Source: Pelosinus sp.
GTDB taxonomy: Bacteria > Bacillota > Negativicutes > Propionisporales > Propionisporaceae
DNA length: 37,762 nucleotides
Reading direction: 5' to 3'
Assembly: GCA_021372375.1 (NCBI GenBank)
Contig: JAJFUN010000057.1
Location: 1-37,762 of the forward strand
Below are positions 9,334-17,366 of the stretch, one piece after another. The position numbers and the translations under genes are program-made. The first letter of the stretch is position 1; each line of letters starts with the position of its first letter. The notes below the pieces were generated by a model that made no database searches, was not told the DNA's origin, and worked only from the letters and a program-made list of their open reading frames with translations.

Positions 9334-9687
9334 ATGGGACAGCTCCGAGTAGAAAAAGTACAAGAATTTATTAAACAAGAAGTAAGTAAAATAATCCTAA
9401 GCGATCTAAAAGATCCGCGTATTGGTTTTGTTACGGTTACGCAGGTGGAAGCCACTGGTGACCTTCGCAGCGCTAAAATTTACGTCAGCCTCATGGGCAG
9501 TGAAGAACAAAAGGCCGATTCTCTCAAAGGACTCCAAAAAGCGCTTGGCTTTATTCGCAGCGAGATTGGCAAACGTATTCGACTTAGGTTTACGCCTGAA
9601 TTATCTATTTGCCTGGATCAGTCCTTGGATTATAGCACGCGCATTCAAGAACTGCTCTTAAAGATTAAGCAGGAAGAGAGTGAATAG
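9334..9687 (+). CDS. rbfA: Ribosome-binding factor A
   Basis: Cold-shock-related 30S maturation factor that binds the 5' helix region of 16S rRNA. A single KH-like domain is visible: RVEKVQEFIKQEVSKIIL, LKDPRIGFVTVTQVEATGDLRSAKIYVS, and RLRFTPELSICLDQSLDYSTRIQELL. An in-frame ATG at 9328 directly abuts the GGAGG ribosome site, so the ATG at 9334, 6 nt downstream of it, is the better start and gives 117 aa, the usual family length. It follows infB by 15 nt and precedes nrnA by 3 nt, so the genes are probably co-translated. Confidence 0.93.
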   Translation: MGQLRVEKVQEFIKQEVSKIILSDLKDPRIGFVTVTQVEATGDLRSAKIYVSLMGSEEQKADSLKGLQKALGFIRSEIGKRIRLRFTPELSICLDQSLDYSTRIQELLLKIKQEESE

Positions 9688-9690
9688 CAG

Positions 9691-10653
9691 ATGGAAGTGT
9701 CACTCAAGCGCGCGGCTGAGATTTTAGCAAAAGCCAATAATATTATTGTGACAGGCCATATTTATCCGGATGGAGACTCATTGGGCTCCATCCTGGCTTT
9801 GTCTGAGGCTTTGGCTTCTTTTAATAAAAAGGTGCAAATGTATATTGATGATGATATACCATTGGTATATCATTTTTTGAAAGGTGCGGAAAATGTACAA
9901 AAACCGGAAGGTAAGGTTCAGGCTGATCTGCTTGTTGTCCTTGATGCTAGTGATGATGAACGGATAGGCAAAGTAAAGAGTATCACCGATGCACCTATTT
10001 TAAATATCGACCATCATATTTCCAATATAAAGTTTGCTGATTACTGGTATTTAGATACTAAGGCTGCAGCTACCGGTGAAATTATTATGGCGCTGCTCAA
10101 TATAATGCACGCGAAGATTACGCCGGATATAGCGGCGGCACTGTATACAGCCATTGCTACCGACTGCGGTTTTTTTCGCTATGCCAATACTACTGCTAAT
10201 ACTATGACGCAGGCTGCTAGGTTAATTGAGCATGGCGCAAAGCCTAATATTATTGCTGAGACTTTAGAAACCAAGCCGCTTAATACCATTTTGGCTTTAA
10301 AGGAAGTACTTGATTCTCTGGAATTTTATGATGACGGTAAAGTAGCAACTATTACCTTGTTGCCTGAATTAATAGAAGCCACCTCGACTACCGAAGGCTT
10401 TATCAATTACCCTCGCAATATCGAGGGCGTAGAGGTGGCCGTTATGTTTAAAGTCGTGGAGGAAGGCAGTGTCCGTATTAGTATGCGCTCAAAAGAAGTA
10501 GATGTAAGTAAGATTGCGCTGCAGTTTGGCGGCGGCGGTCATAAAAGGGCAGCAGGCTGTACTATGCCAGGGGATATTAAAGCGGTAAAGGATCAATTAC
10601 TTTCAGCCATACATAGGCATGTAAATTCTGGTCAAATGAGGTTTGAGCAATGA
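9691..10653 (+). CDS. nrnA: DHH/DHHA1 phosphoesterase, NrnA-like (nanoRNase / pAp phosphatase)
   Basis: Bifunctional oligoribonuclease and 3'-phosphoadenosine-5'-phosphate phosphatase family. The DHH catalytic motifs are all present: GHIYPDGDSLGS, LDASDDERIG, NIDHHISN and the ATDCGFF segment, followed by the C-terminal DHHA1 domain with FGGGGHKRAAG. Length (320 aa) is normal. In Bacillus, NrnA degrades 2-5-nt RNAs. The gene lies between rbfA and truB, its standard place in Firmicute operons, and its stop overlaps the truB start by 4 nt. Confidence 0.92.
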   Translation: MEVSLKRAAEILAKANNIIVTGHIYPDGDSLGSILALSEALASFNKKVQMYIDDDIPLVYHFLKGAENVQKPEGKVQADLLVVLDASDDERIGKVKSITDAPILNIDHHISNIKFADYWYLDTKAAATGEIIMALLNIMHAKITPDIAAALYTAIATDCGFFRYANTTANTMTQAARLIEHGAKPNIIAETLETKPLNTILALKEVLDSLEFYDDGKVATITLLPELIEATSTTEGFINYPRNIEGVEVAVMFKVVEEGSVRISMRSKEVDVSKIALQFGGGGHKRAAGCTMPGDIKAVKDQLLSAIHRHVNSGQMRFEQ

Positions 10654-11507
10654 CGGCGGGAATTGTAAATGTTGTAAAGCCGCCAGGGATGACTTCTCAT
10701 GATGTGGTATCCTTTATTCGGCGAACCTACGGACTAAAAAAGGTAGGCCATGCCGGTACACTTGATCCTGCGGCCGCCGGGGTTTTGCCCGTCTTTTTAG
10801 GTAAAGCCACAAGGCTGATTGAATATGCCATGCAGGAAGATAAAAGTTATCGCGTAGAACTTACGCTAGGCTATGAGACGGATACCGGCGATGATACGGG
10901 AAAAACGCTCAGCAGAGCCCCTTTTGTGATGCCGGCGCGCGAGAAAATTGAAGGTGCGCTGGCTTCTTTTGTCGGGACAACTGAGCAAGTACCGCCGATG
11001 TATTCGGCAATTAAGGTAGACGGCCAAAAATTATACGAATTAGCCAGAGCCGGGGTAGATGTTGAAGTAAAACCCAGGCACATTACGATTTATGAGATTA
11101 AGCTACTAAAAGTATCGGCGGAAGGCTTTTTATTTGATGTTGTGTGCTCGAAAGGCACTTATATTCGTTCTTTATGTATTGATATTGGTAAGAAGCTAGG
11201 CATTTTGGCGGTAATGTCATTTTTAGTGCGAACAAGGGCTGGTCAATTTGCTTTAGCGGAAGCACACACATTAGAAGAAATTGCCGCGCAAAAAGAAGAC
11301 TTGTTATTACCGCTTGATTCGGTTCTTGGTCAGATGCCAAGTTTGACTTTGACAGACGATCAGGCCAACCGGTTTTGCTGTGGGCAAAATATTTCGTGCC
11401 AAGCGTCAGCGGGGATGTATCGTGTGTATAATTCTAAGCAGGAGTTAATCGGCATTGGGGAAGTAGCAGCACCTTTACTGCTCACGCCGATAAAAGTACT
11501 CATGTAA
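10650..11507 (+). CDS. truB: tRNA pseudouridine(55) synthase TruB
   Basis: Isomerises U55 of the T-arm to pseudouridine in tRNAs. Motif I VGHAGTLDPAAAGVLP contains the catalytic aspartate D39. The motif II region (PPMYSAIKVDGQKLYELARAG) and the CSKGTYIRSLCIDIG motif are also present. At 285 aa it is a normal TruB with a short PUA-like C-terminal extension. It overlaps nrnA by 4 nt (ATGA), and ribF starts 29 nt downstream. Confidence 0.95.
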   Translation: MTAGIVNVVKPPGMTSHDVVSFIRRTYGLKKVGHAGTLDPAAAGVLPVFLGKATRLIEYAMQEDKSYRVELTLGYETDTGDDTGKTLSRAPFVMPAREKIEGALASFVGTTEQVPPMYSAIKVDGQKLYELARAGVDVEVKPRHITIYEIKLLKVSAEGFLFDVVCSKGTYIRSLCIDIGKKLGILAVMSFLVRTRAGQFALAEAHTLEEIAAQKEDLLLPLDSVLGQMPSLTLTDDQANRFCCGQNISCQASAGMYRVYNSKQELIGIGEVAAPLLLTPIKVLM

Positions 11508-11535
11508 ATATTTAATTGATGATGAGGAGAAAGGT

Positions 11536-12459
11536 ATGAAAATATTCACGCAAATAACTAACCTAGCCCAGCAGTTTCCGAACATTGCTGTAGCGCTGGG
11601 AACTTTTGACGGCGTGCATATAGGACATCAGGAGGTTATTGGCAAAGCGGTGGCTTTTGCTAAAAAATCAGCAGGGACAAGTGTGGTCTTCACTTTTTCT
11701 AATCATCCTTTATCAGCTATTGCGCCGGAGTATTGTCCGCTGCAGCTTATGTCGCTGGAAAGTAGAGCAAATGTATTGGAGAAAATTGGAGTAGACGTAC
11801 TGTTGACAATTCCGTTCACGAAAGAATTTTTGCAGCTGTCCCCAGATGAATTTATTACGCTGTTGCTAAACGAACTTGCGCCTAAACTGGTGGTTGTAGG
11901 CCCCAATTATTCTTTTGGCAATAAGAGCGCCGGTACGCCGGAAATGCTGAAGCAGGCAGGCCTCAGGCACGGTTTCGAGGTCGAAGTAGAACCTGTTGTT
12001 ACGCTGAATGGGGTTGTTGTCAGCAGTACCTATATTCGGCAGCTGATTACCGAGGGCAAGGTCAATGAAGCTGAAAAATTCCTGGGCAGACTTGTAAGCC
12101 TCTCAGGCACGGTTGTGCCTGGTGAGCAGCGGGGGCGGAAAATTGGTTTTCCTACGGCCAATATTGAGCTTCAGACAAACCTTGCGGTACCTCAAGATGG
12201 AGTATATGCTGTACGCGTACGAATCGGTGCTGCGGTGCACTACGGCGTAGCTAATATTGGTGTCAATCCAACATTTTCGGGTAGAAAGCGCCGTATGGAA
12301 GTGCATATTATGAATTTTTCCGGCAACCTGTATCAGGAGACGCTTGAGGTCGAGTTCCTGGCATATTTACGCCTTGAACAGTCTTTTGATAGTGTCGAAT
12401 CGCTAAAAAACCAGATTGCCCGGGATGTAAAAGCGGCACAGCAGTATTTTACAATCTAA
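11536..12459 (+). CDS. ribF: Bifunctional riboflavin kinase / FAD synthetase
   Basis: Makes FMN from riboflavin and FAD from FMN. The N-terminal nucleotidyltransferase half carries ALGTFDGVHIGHQ and VVGPNYSFGNKSAGT with STYIR; the C-terminal flavokinase half carries GEQRGRKIGFPTANIE and GVANIGVNPTF. Length 307 aa is typical. A GAGGAGAAAGG site precedes the ATG. It closes the rimP-ribF operon; the next gene, rpsO, has its own promoter. No FMN riboswitch is visible, as expected for a housekeeping copy. Confidence 0.95.
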   Translation: MKIFTQITNLAQQFPNIAVALGTFDGVHIGHQEVIGKAVAFAKKSAGTSVVFTFSNHPLSAIAPEYCPLQLMSLESRANVLEKIGVDVLLTIPFTKEFLQLSPDEFITLLLNELAPKLVVVGPNYSFGNKSAGTPEMLKQAGLRHGFEVEVEPVVTLNGVVVSSTYIRQLITEGKVNEAEKFLGRLVSLSGTVVPGEQRGRKIGFPTANIELQTNLAVPQDGVYAVRVRIGAAVHYGVANIGVNPTFSGRKRRMEVHIMNFSGNLYQETLEVEFLAYLRLEQSFDSVESLKNQIARDVKAAQQYFTI

Positions 12460-12464
12460 ATTTG

Positions 12465-12493
12465 TTGCAATTATGGAGCCTTTGTGGTAAAAT
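12465..12493 (+). promoter_or_regulatory. Promoter of rpsO-pnp
   Basis: TTGCAA at 12465-12470 and TAAAAT at 12488-12493 have a 17-nt spacer. They begin 5 nt after the ribF stop and imply a leader of about 110 nt before rpsO. Confidence 0.7.
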
Positions 12494-12499
12494 ACTCCT

Positions 12500-12600
12500 T
12501 GTGTATAAAGGCTGCTATGCTTTTTATTCACATGAACCATGGCGCAGATGAGGAAGTCTCCGACCCTTGTCTTGGCTAATGGGGATATATTGAAAGGGAG
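12500..12600 (+). promoter_or_regulatory. Probable rpsO (S15) autoregulatory leader
   Basis: The roughly 110-nt leader between the promoter and the rpsO ribosome site contains CCATGGCGCAGATGAGG, AGTCTCCGACC and GGCTAATGGGGATAT, a layout that resembles Firmicute S15 leaders in which S15 binds its own mRNA. I recognise the style but could not fold it reliably, so this is an inference from position and sequence flavour. Confidence 0.4.
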
Positions 12601-12608
12601 GTGACTTC

Positions 12609-12875
12609 ATGTTAACTCAAGAAAAGAAACAACAATTGATTGAAACTTATCGCATGCATGAAGGTGATACTGGATCACCGGAAATTCAAATTGCCATTCT
12701 GACTGAACGTATTAGTTATTTGACAGAGCATTTGAAAGAGCATAAGAAAGATCATCATTCACGCCGCGGCCTACTTAAAATGGTTGGTCAACGTAGAGGG
12801 ATGCTCAATTATTTGCGTAATAACGATATCGAGCGTTATCGTACAATTATTGAAAAACTTAACCTCAGAAAATAA
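12609..12875 (+). CDS. rpsO: 30S ribosomal protein S15
   Basis: Primary 16S-rRNA-binding protein of the small-subunit platform, also a bridge to the 50S subunit. The 88-aa length and the S15 signature are complete: [55 protein letters not shown] and the C-terminal [13 protein letters not shown]. The ATG follows an AAGGGAGGTG site. The gene has its own promoter and a strong terminator, with pnp immediately downstream, an order conserved across most bacteria. Confidence 0.97.
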   Translation: MLTQEKKQQLIETYRMHEGDTGSPEIQIAILTERISYLTEHLKEHKKDHHSRRGLLKMVGQRRGMLNYLRNNDIERYRTIIEKLNLRK

Positions 12876-12887
12876 TAGTTTTACCAC

Positions 12888-12920
12888 AAAAGCGGGAACT
12901 TTTCCCGCTTTTAAATTTTT
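12888..12920 (+). terminator. Terminator after rpsO
   Basis: Perfect 11-bp stem AAAAGCGGGAA/TTCCCGCTTTT (12888-12898 with 12902-12912), CTT loop, then AAATTTTTTT. Partial read-through into pnp is plausible, since no clear pnp promoter was found. Confidence 0.92.
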
Positions 12921-13023
12921 TTAGAGGTTATTCAAGAATAAAAAAGGGAATAATAAGAAAAATGTCGAAGTCATAAGCTTTGTTAAGAGAAGAAAAGGGG
13001 CTAATTAGAGGAGGAACACCTGA

Positions 13024-15129
13024 ATGCATAGTTTTGAAATGGAAATAGGCGGCCGGACTCTTATCATTGAATCGGGTAAGATGGCAAAGCAGGCCAATGG
13101 CGCGGTACTGGTGCGTTATGGTGACACGGCTGTCCTGGTTACTGCGACCGCTTCAGCGGCGCCAAGAGAGGGTATTGACTTTTTCCCATTAACGGTAGAT
13201 TATGAAGAAAAATTATATTCGGTAGGGAAAATTCCGGGCGGTTTTATTAAACGGGAGGGACGGGCTAGCGAAGCAGCCATTTTGGCTGGTCGTTTGATTG
13301 ACAGACCCATTCGTCCGCTATTTGCCGAGGGGTTTCGCAATGATGTACAGATTGTAGCTACTGTATTATCGGTAGATCAAGATAATTCTCCGGAAATTCC
13401 GGCGATGATTGGGGCATCATGTGCTTTGTGCTTATCCGATATACCTTTTAATGGTCCAATCGGCGGCGTGAGAATTGGCTTAATTGATGGTGAGTTTATC
13501 GTCAATCCAACTGTAGAACAGCAAAGCACCAGTGAACTCAATTTAGCAGTAGCAGGTACCAAAGATGCTGTATTGATGGTAGAAGCCGGTGCTAATGAGC
13601 TAGCAGAAGAAACCATGCTGGAGGCTATTTTATTCGGGCATGAAATCATCAAACAAATCGTTGCATTCCAGGAAAAAATGACAGCGGAAATCGGCAAAAC
13701 TAAACGGGAAATCAAATTGTTCCAGGTACCTGAAGAACTAAATGCTGATATACGAGCATTTATGACGGAAAAAATGAATGCTGCTGTGCGCAATGCAGAT
13801 AAATTGGCTCGTGAAGAGCAAATTAAAGCAGTAAAAACGGAAACGGCTGAATTCTTTGCTGAAAAATATCCGGACAACAGGAAAGAAATAGACTATGTTA
13901 TGCATAAAGTAGTCAAAGAAATTGTCCGCCGGATGATTACAGTCGAAAAGATTCGTCCTGACGGCCGTCAGCTGGAAGAAGTACGGCCTATAACTTGTGA
14001 AGTAGGTTTACTTGCTCGTACGCATGGCTCAGCGCTCTTTACGCGTGGACAAACTCAGGCGCTTACCATTACTACCTTGGGAGCGCTTGGTGATGAGCAG
14101 ATACTTGATGGCCTTGGGGTAGAAGAGACCAAACGCTATATGCATCATTACAATTTCCCGGCATTTAGTGTCGGTGAAACTAAGCCGTCTCGTGGTCCTG
14201 GACGCCGCGAAATCGGACATGGCGCACTAGCTGAACGGGCGCTCGTGCCGGTCATTCCTTCCGCAGATGAATTTCCGTATACTATTCGTTTGGTATCAGA
14301 AATTTTGGAATCTAATGGATCAAGTTCGATGGCCAGCGTGTGTGGCAGCACTTTGTCGCTCATGGATGCAGGCGTGCCGATCAAAGCTCCGGTATCAGGA
14401 GTTGCCATGGGCCTTGTAAAAGACGGTGACCATTATACTATCCTTACTGATATTCAAGGTATGGAAGATGCGCTTGGTGACATGGACTTTAAGGTGGCTG
14501 GTACGGAAAAAGGCATTACCGCTATTCAGATGGATATAAAAATTGCCGGTATTGACAGAGATATTTTACAGACAGCACTAGCACAGGCCAACCGCGGTCG
14601 TACGCATATTCGCGGCAAAATGCTGGAAGTTATCCAGAAACCGCGCGAAGAACTTTCCCGTTTTGCACCGCGCATTATTACCATGGAAATTAATCCTGAT
14701 AAAATTCGCGATGTTATTGGACCAGGCGGCAAAGTAATCAAGAAGATTGTCGATGAGACCGGCGCTAAGATTGACATCGAAGATGACGGCAAGATCTTTA
14801 TTGCAGCTGCTGATATGGAAGCAGGCCAAAAAGTGGTGAAGATTATTGAAAACCTAGTACGCGAAGTCGAAGTAGGCGCTTCTTATCTTGGTAAAGTTAC
14901 GCGTCTAATGAACTTTGGCGCGTTCGTGGAAATTTTACCAGGTAAAGAAGGTTTGGTACATATTTCTCAGTTGGCGCGTCAACGCGTAGCCAAAGTGGAA
15001 GATGTAGTAAATGTCGGCGATGAGGTTATGGTAAAGGTAACTGAAATTGACCGCCAGGGCCGGATTAATTTGTCCCGTAAGGAACTGCTTAAGGCCGAAC
15101 CGGAGAAAAAGGAAAGCACGGAAGAGTAA
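13024..15129 (+). CDS. pnp: Polyribonucleotide nucleotidyltransferase (PNPase)
   Basis: Phosphorolytic 3'-5' exoribonuclease of RNA turnover. Domains: first RNase PH core (about 10-145), helical linker (about 150-300), second catalytic RNase PH core (about 310-540, with [16 protein letters not shown] and the [13 protein letters not shown] active-site segment), KH domain ([21 protein letters not shown]) and C-terminal S1 domain ([24 protein letters not shown]). Length 701 aa is typical. AGAGGAGGAACACC precedes the ATG. It follows rpsO and ends at a strong terminator. Confidence 0.97.
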   Translation: MHSFEMEIGGRTLIIESGKMAKQANGAVLVRYGDTAVLVTATASAAPREGIDFFPLTVDYEEKLYSVGKIPGGFIKREGRASEAAILAGRLIDRPIRPLFAEGFRNDVQIVATVLSVDQDNSPEIPAMIGASCALCLSDIPFNGPIGGVRIGLIDGEFIVNPTVEQQSTSELNLAVAGTKDAVLMVEAGANELAEETMLEAILFGHEIIKQIVAFQEKMTAEIGKTKREIKLFQVPEELNADIRAFMTEKMNAAVRNADKLAREEQIKAVKTETAEFFAEKYPDNRKEIDYVMHKVVKEIVRRMITVEKIRPDGRQLEEVRPITCEVGLLARTHGSALFTRGQTQALTITTLGALGDEQILDGLGVEETKRYMHHYNFPAFSVGETKPSRGPGRREIGHGALAERALVPVIPSADEFPYTIRLVSEILESNGSSSMASVCGSTLSLMDAGVPIKAPVSGVAMGLVKDGDHYTILTDIQGMEDALGDMDFKVAGTEKGITAIQMDIKIAGIDRDILQTALAQANRGRTHIRGKMLEVIQKPREELSRFAPRIITMEINPDKIRDVIGPGGKVIKKIVDETGAKIDIEDDGKIFIAAADMEAGQKVVKIIENLVREVEVGASYLGKVTRLMNFGAFVEILPGKEGLVHISQLARQRVAKVEDVVNVGDEVMVKVTEIDRQGRINLSRKELLKAEPEKKESTEE

Positions 15130-15137
15130 GACAATAT

Positions 15138-15180
15138 AAAAATCGCAGGCGCAATTTTAATTGCTCCTGCGATTTTTTTT
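15138..15180 (+). terminator. Terminator after pnp
   Basis: Stem AATCGCAGG/CCTGCGATT (15141-15149 with 15166-15174), extended internally by GCAAT/ATTGC, followed by a run of eight T. It lies about 10 nt after the pnp stop. Confidence 0.92.
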
Positions 15181-15241
15181 ACAATGGGATTAATGTATAA
15201 TCACACCAGAATTCATAATACTATGGATTGGAGGTGTTTAT

Positions 15242-16648
15242 ATGCTAACTAACTGGCTTTTAATGAAGCTAATGGATCCCACCATGGATGATACTATAAA
15301 AAAAATGTTTACCGAAGGGTATTCGGACAATCTCTTTCTTATGGTAACAGCTGCCGAAAAAATTTCGCCTAAAGCCATGATGGAAACGGCAATGCGCGCT
15401 GAATCAGGCAAGGAATTAGCTCGTCCATTAGGCAGTCCTGTTGTATTATCACCATGGGATAAAATTTTATTAAATCCTAAACAATTATTTACGCTGCCGA
15501 CAGAAGAATATACTAAAGTAAGTACTCAAACAATTATTGGTCCTAATGCCAAGCGGCCGTTAAAACTAGATATACCAATTATGATTACGGGAATGTCTTA
15601 CGGCGGTTCGCTCAGTCTGCCTATGAAAATGGCACTGGCCAAAGGTGCGTCAATGGCCGGGACTTCAACAAATACGGGTGAATCTGCTGTAACTAATGAA
15701 GAACGTGACTCTGCTAAGTTTTTAATCGGTCAATATCATCGAGGCGGTCAATTAAGCGGTAAAGAACAATTAAGTCGTTTGGATGCCATTGAGATACAGC
15801 TTGGGCAAGGTGCTTGGGGCGGAGCGGTGGATGAGCCTATACCTGCCCAGGAAATTGGTGATCATTTGCGAAAGGCGTGGCATTTAGAAGAAGGCCAATC
15901 TGCTACTGTTTATGCGCGTATGCCAGGTAAGAGCACAACTAAAGATTATATTGAGATGATTAATCAAATGAAAGCGCAGTATGATGTACCTGTTGGCGTT
16001 AAGATTGCCGGTACAGATTATATTGAATATGAATTGGCAGTTATTGCTAAAACACAAGCGGATTATATTGTTATAGACGGATCAGAAGGCGGTACAGCTG
16101 CCGCCAATCCAACTCTGCAGGATAATGTTGGTTTACCGACACTACATACACTTGTCAGAACGGTTGATTGGTTAACTAAGAATGGATTACGAGATAAGTT
16201 TAGTATTATTGTTGCCGGGGGACTCGCAACGCCAGGACACTATTTAAAAGCGATTGCGCTTGGCGCAGATGCCATTTATATTGGAACAGTGGCGCTGCTC
16301 GCTGCTATGCATACGCAAGTTACCAAAGTATTGCCACAGTCGCCTCCATCGCAATTGGCATTATATACGGGTAAGATGGCAGATCAATTAGATGTTGACA
16401 TTGCTGCAGAGCATTTAGCAAAGTATTTAAAGTCTTGTATTTTGGAAATGCAGCTTGCAATCCAAGCAGTTGGTAAAGCTGCAACCAAGGAGCTCGATAG
16501 GAACGATTTAGTAACTGTTGATAAAGATTTAGCAGAGTTTATTGGCATTAGATATGCCGGAGCCCCGCGCCAAAGTCATGAACAAGTTGGGGAAAATAAA
16601 GTAATGGCGCACGAAGAAAATAATCATACAACAATTCAATTACAGTAA
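15242..16648 (+). CDS. FMN-binding glutamate synthase-family protein, YerD type
   Basis: A single-domain relative of the FMN/synthase domain of glutamate synthase, 468 aa. Seen: ITGMSYGGSLSLPMKMALAKGA, TSTNTGESAVTNEERD, EIQLGQGAWGGAV, VGVKIAGTDYIEYELAV, DYIVIDGSEGGTAAANP, VAGGLATPGHYLKAIALGADAIYIGT. These are the TIM-barrel and FMN-phosphate-binding segments. The cysteine cluster that binds 3Fe-4S in true GltB is replaced by HTQVTKVLPQSPPSQ, as in Bacillus YerD-like proteins, and there is no glutaminase domain. Electron donor and physiological reaction are therefore unclear, and calling it a glutamate synthase would overreach. GGATTGGAGGTG precedes the ATG. It stands alone between two terminators. 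The last 25 residues are a hydrophilic tail. Confidence 0.85.
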   Translation: MLTNWLLMKLMDPTMDDTIKKMFTEGYSDNLFLMVTAAEKISPKAMMETAMRAESGKELARPLGSPVVLSPWDKILLNPKQLFTLPTEEYTKVSTQTIIGPNAKRPLKLDIPIMITGMSYGGSLSLPMKMALAKGASMAGTSTNTGESAVTNEERDSAKFLIGQYHRGGQLSGKEQLSRLDAIEIQLGQGAWGGAVDEPIPAQEIGDHLRKAWHLEEGQSATVYARMPGKSTTKDYIEMINQMKAQYDVPVGVKIAGTDYIEYELAVIAKTQADYIVIDGSEGGTAAANPTLQDNVGLPTLHTLVRTVDWLTKNGLRDKFSIIVAGGLATPGHYLKAIALGADAIYIGTVALLAAMHTQVTKVLPQSPPSQLALYTGKMADQLDVDIAAEHLAKYLKSCILEMQLAIQAVGKAATKELDRNDLVTVDKDLAEFIGIRYAGAPRQSHEQVGENKVMAHEENNHTTIQLQ

Positions 16649-16668
16649 AATAATTTAATAATCGCAAC

Positions 16669-16695
16669 AAAAGGCAGGCTTTGTGCCTGCCTTTT
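16669..16695. terminator. Bidirectional terminator
   Basis: Perfect 11-bp stem AAAAGGCAGGC/GCCTGCCTTTT with a 5-nt loop, between the convergent ends of the YerD-like gene and the small minus-strand gene. A/T tracts on both sides allow use in both directions. Confidence 0.85.
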
Positions 16696-16710
16696 GCGTT
16701 CTCTTAAACA

Positions 16711-16944
16711 CTAATCCCAATCTTCATCTTCATACCAGTTATTAAAAAACACAGGGAGACCAAAGCCAAAACCAGGGAAAAAACCATGGTGAACGAAGCC
16801 GTGTCCAAAGCCAGGGAAAAAACCGTGATGGCCAAAGCCGTGTCCGAAGCCATGCCCAAAACCGTGGCCAAAACCGTGAAATTGACGGGATATATCATAG
16901 GCTGAATCGCGCCAGCCGCCGCAATTTGGACAACGATATTTCAT
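16711..16944 (-). CDS. Small zinc-ribbon protein with Gly/His/Phe-rich repeats
   Basis: 77-aa protein I cannot name. The N-terminus MKYRCPNCGGWRDSAYD has one CPNCG knuckle, half of a zinc ribbon. Residues 23-62 are a run of GFGHGFGH, HHGFFPGFGHGF and HHGFFPGFGFG repeats, with about ten histidines, and the end is acidic (NNWYEDEDWD). A strong AGGAGGAG site lies 7 nt before the ATG, and a shared terminator follows the stop, so it is very probably expressed. No signal peptide or membrane segment is seen. Histidine-rich repeats plus a Cys-X2-Cys knuckle suggest metal binding or a self-associating low-complexity protein; this is inference only. Confidence 0.75.
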   Translation of the reverse strand: MKYRCPNCGGWRDSAYDISRQFHGFGHGFGHGFGHGFGHHGFFPGFGHGFVHHGFFPGFGFGLPVFFNNWYEDEDWD

Positions 16945-17071
16945 GCTAACTCCTCCTAACTTATTTGATACCTATTATAGTTTATGTATACTTGCCTTGT
17001 ATGTGAATCGTGATAGTGGATTGCGCAGAAAGTGTAATTGCTTTAGGGAGCTTAACACCAGACTGATCTTT

Positions 17072-17232
17072 AAAAAAGGGGCTGTCGAATTAGCAAAATT
17101 TTATTCGCTAATTCGTCAGCTCCCTTTAAGTTCTTATTATTGTGTAGTAGGCACGGGGGCCGCACCTACGTCTAAAGACAGATTTCTTGAAAGCCGCGGT
17201 TGTCGCTTAGTGCGACAGCCCCTTTATTTTTG
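17072..17232. repeat. MITE-like nested inverted-repeat element
   Basis: The roughly 420-nt stretch between 16945 and the cpaB start has no credible gene. Inside it, AAAAAAGGGGCTGTCG near 17075 is repeated inverted at the far end (CGACAGCCCCTTTATT, to about 17229) with one mismatch, bounding about 160 bp. Within are a left hairpin (CGAATTAGC/GCTAATTCG, arms extended by CTG/CAG), a GC-rich middle hairpin (GTAGG 17147-17151 with CCTAC 17165-17169) and a right hairpin (TGTCGC/GCGACA) ending in CCCCTTTATTTTT, which could terminate transcription. No transposase is encoded and no clear target duplication is seen. It could be a non-autonomous mobile element or a structured RNA. Confidence 0.55.
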
Positions 17233-17233
17233 G

Positions 17234-17308
17234 GACTAAAGTCGGTAGACAGGTCTTTAGTTCTGAGACTCTTGTCGGATATCGTAAAAATGTGTCGTAT
17301 TGTATAAT
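17234..17308 (+). promoter_or_regulatory. Promoter region of the Tad locus, with direct repeats
   Basis: TATAAT at 17303-17308 (preceded by TG) has no good -35 box. Instead a GAGACTCTTGTCGGATA element starts at 17265, exactly 38 nt upstream of the -10 box; the same element and distance recur before flp1. A second half copy (GACTAAAGTCGG, 17234) lies 33 bp upstream of GACTCTTGTCGG (17267), about three helical turns. The layout suggests an activator-dependent promoter. Confidence 0.6.
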
Positions 17309-17366
17309 TTAACTAGGATGGTGCCGGAATTACGTAAACAGGGCACAGCTTTAAGGAGGGAACAGT

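Noticed and set aside
15173..15201. Promoter for the YerD-like gene (TATAAT at 15196)
   Set aside because: The -10 box is good, but the only -35 at the right distance is the T run of the pnp terminator; left uncalled.
16943..17239. 98-codon plus-strand ORF in the gap before cpaB
   Set aside because: It runs through the nested inverted repeats, has no credible ribosome site or homology, and its codons are those of hairpin arms.
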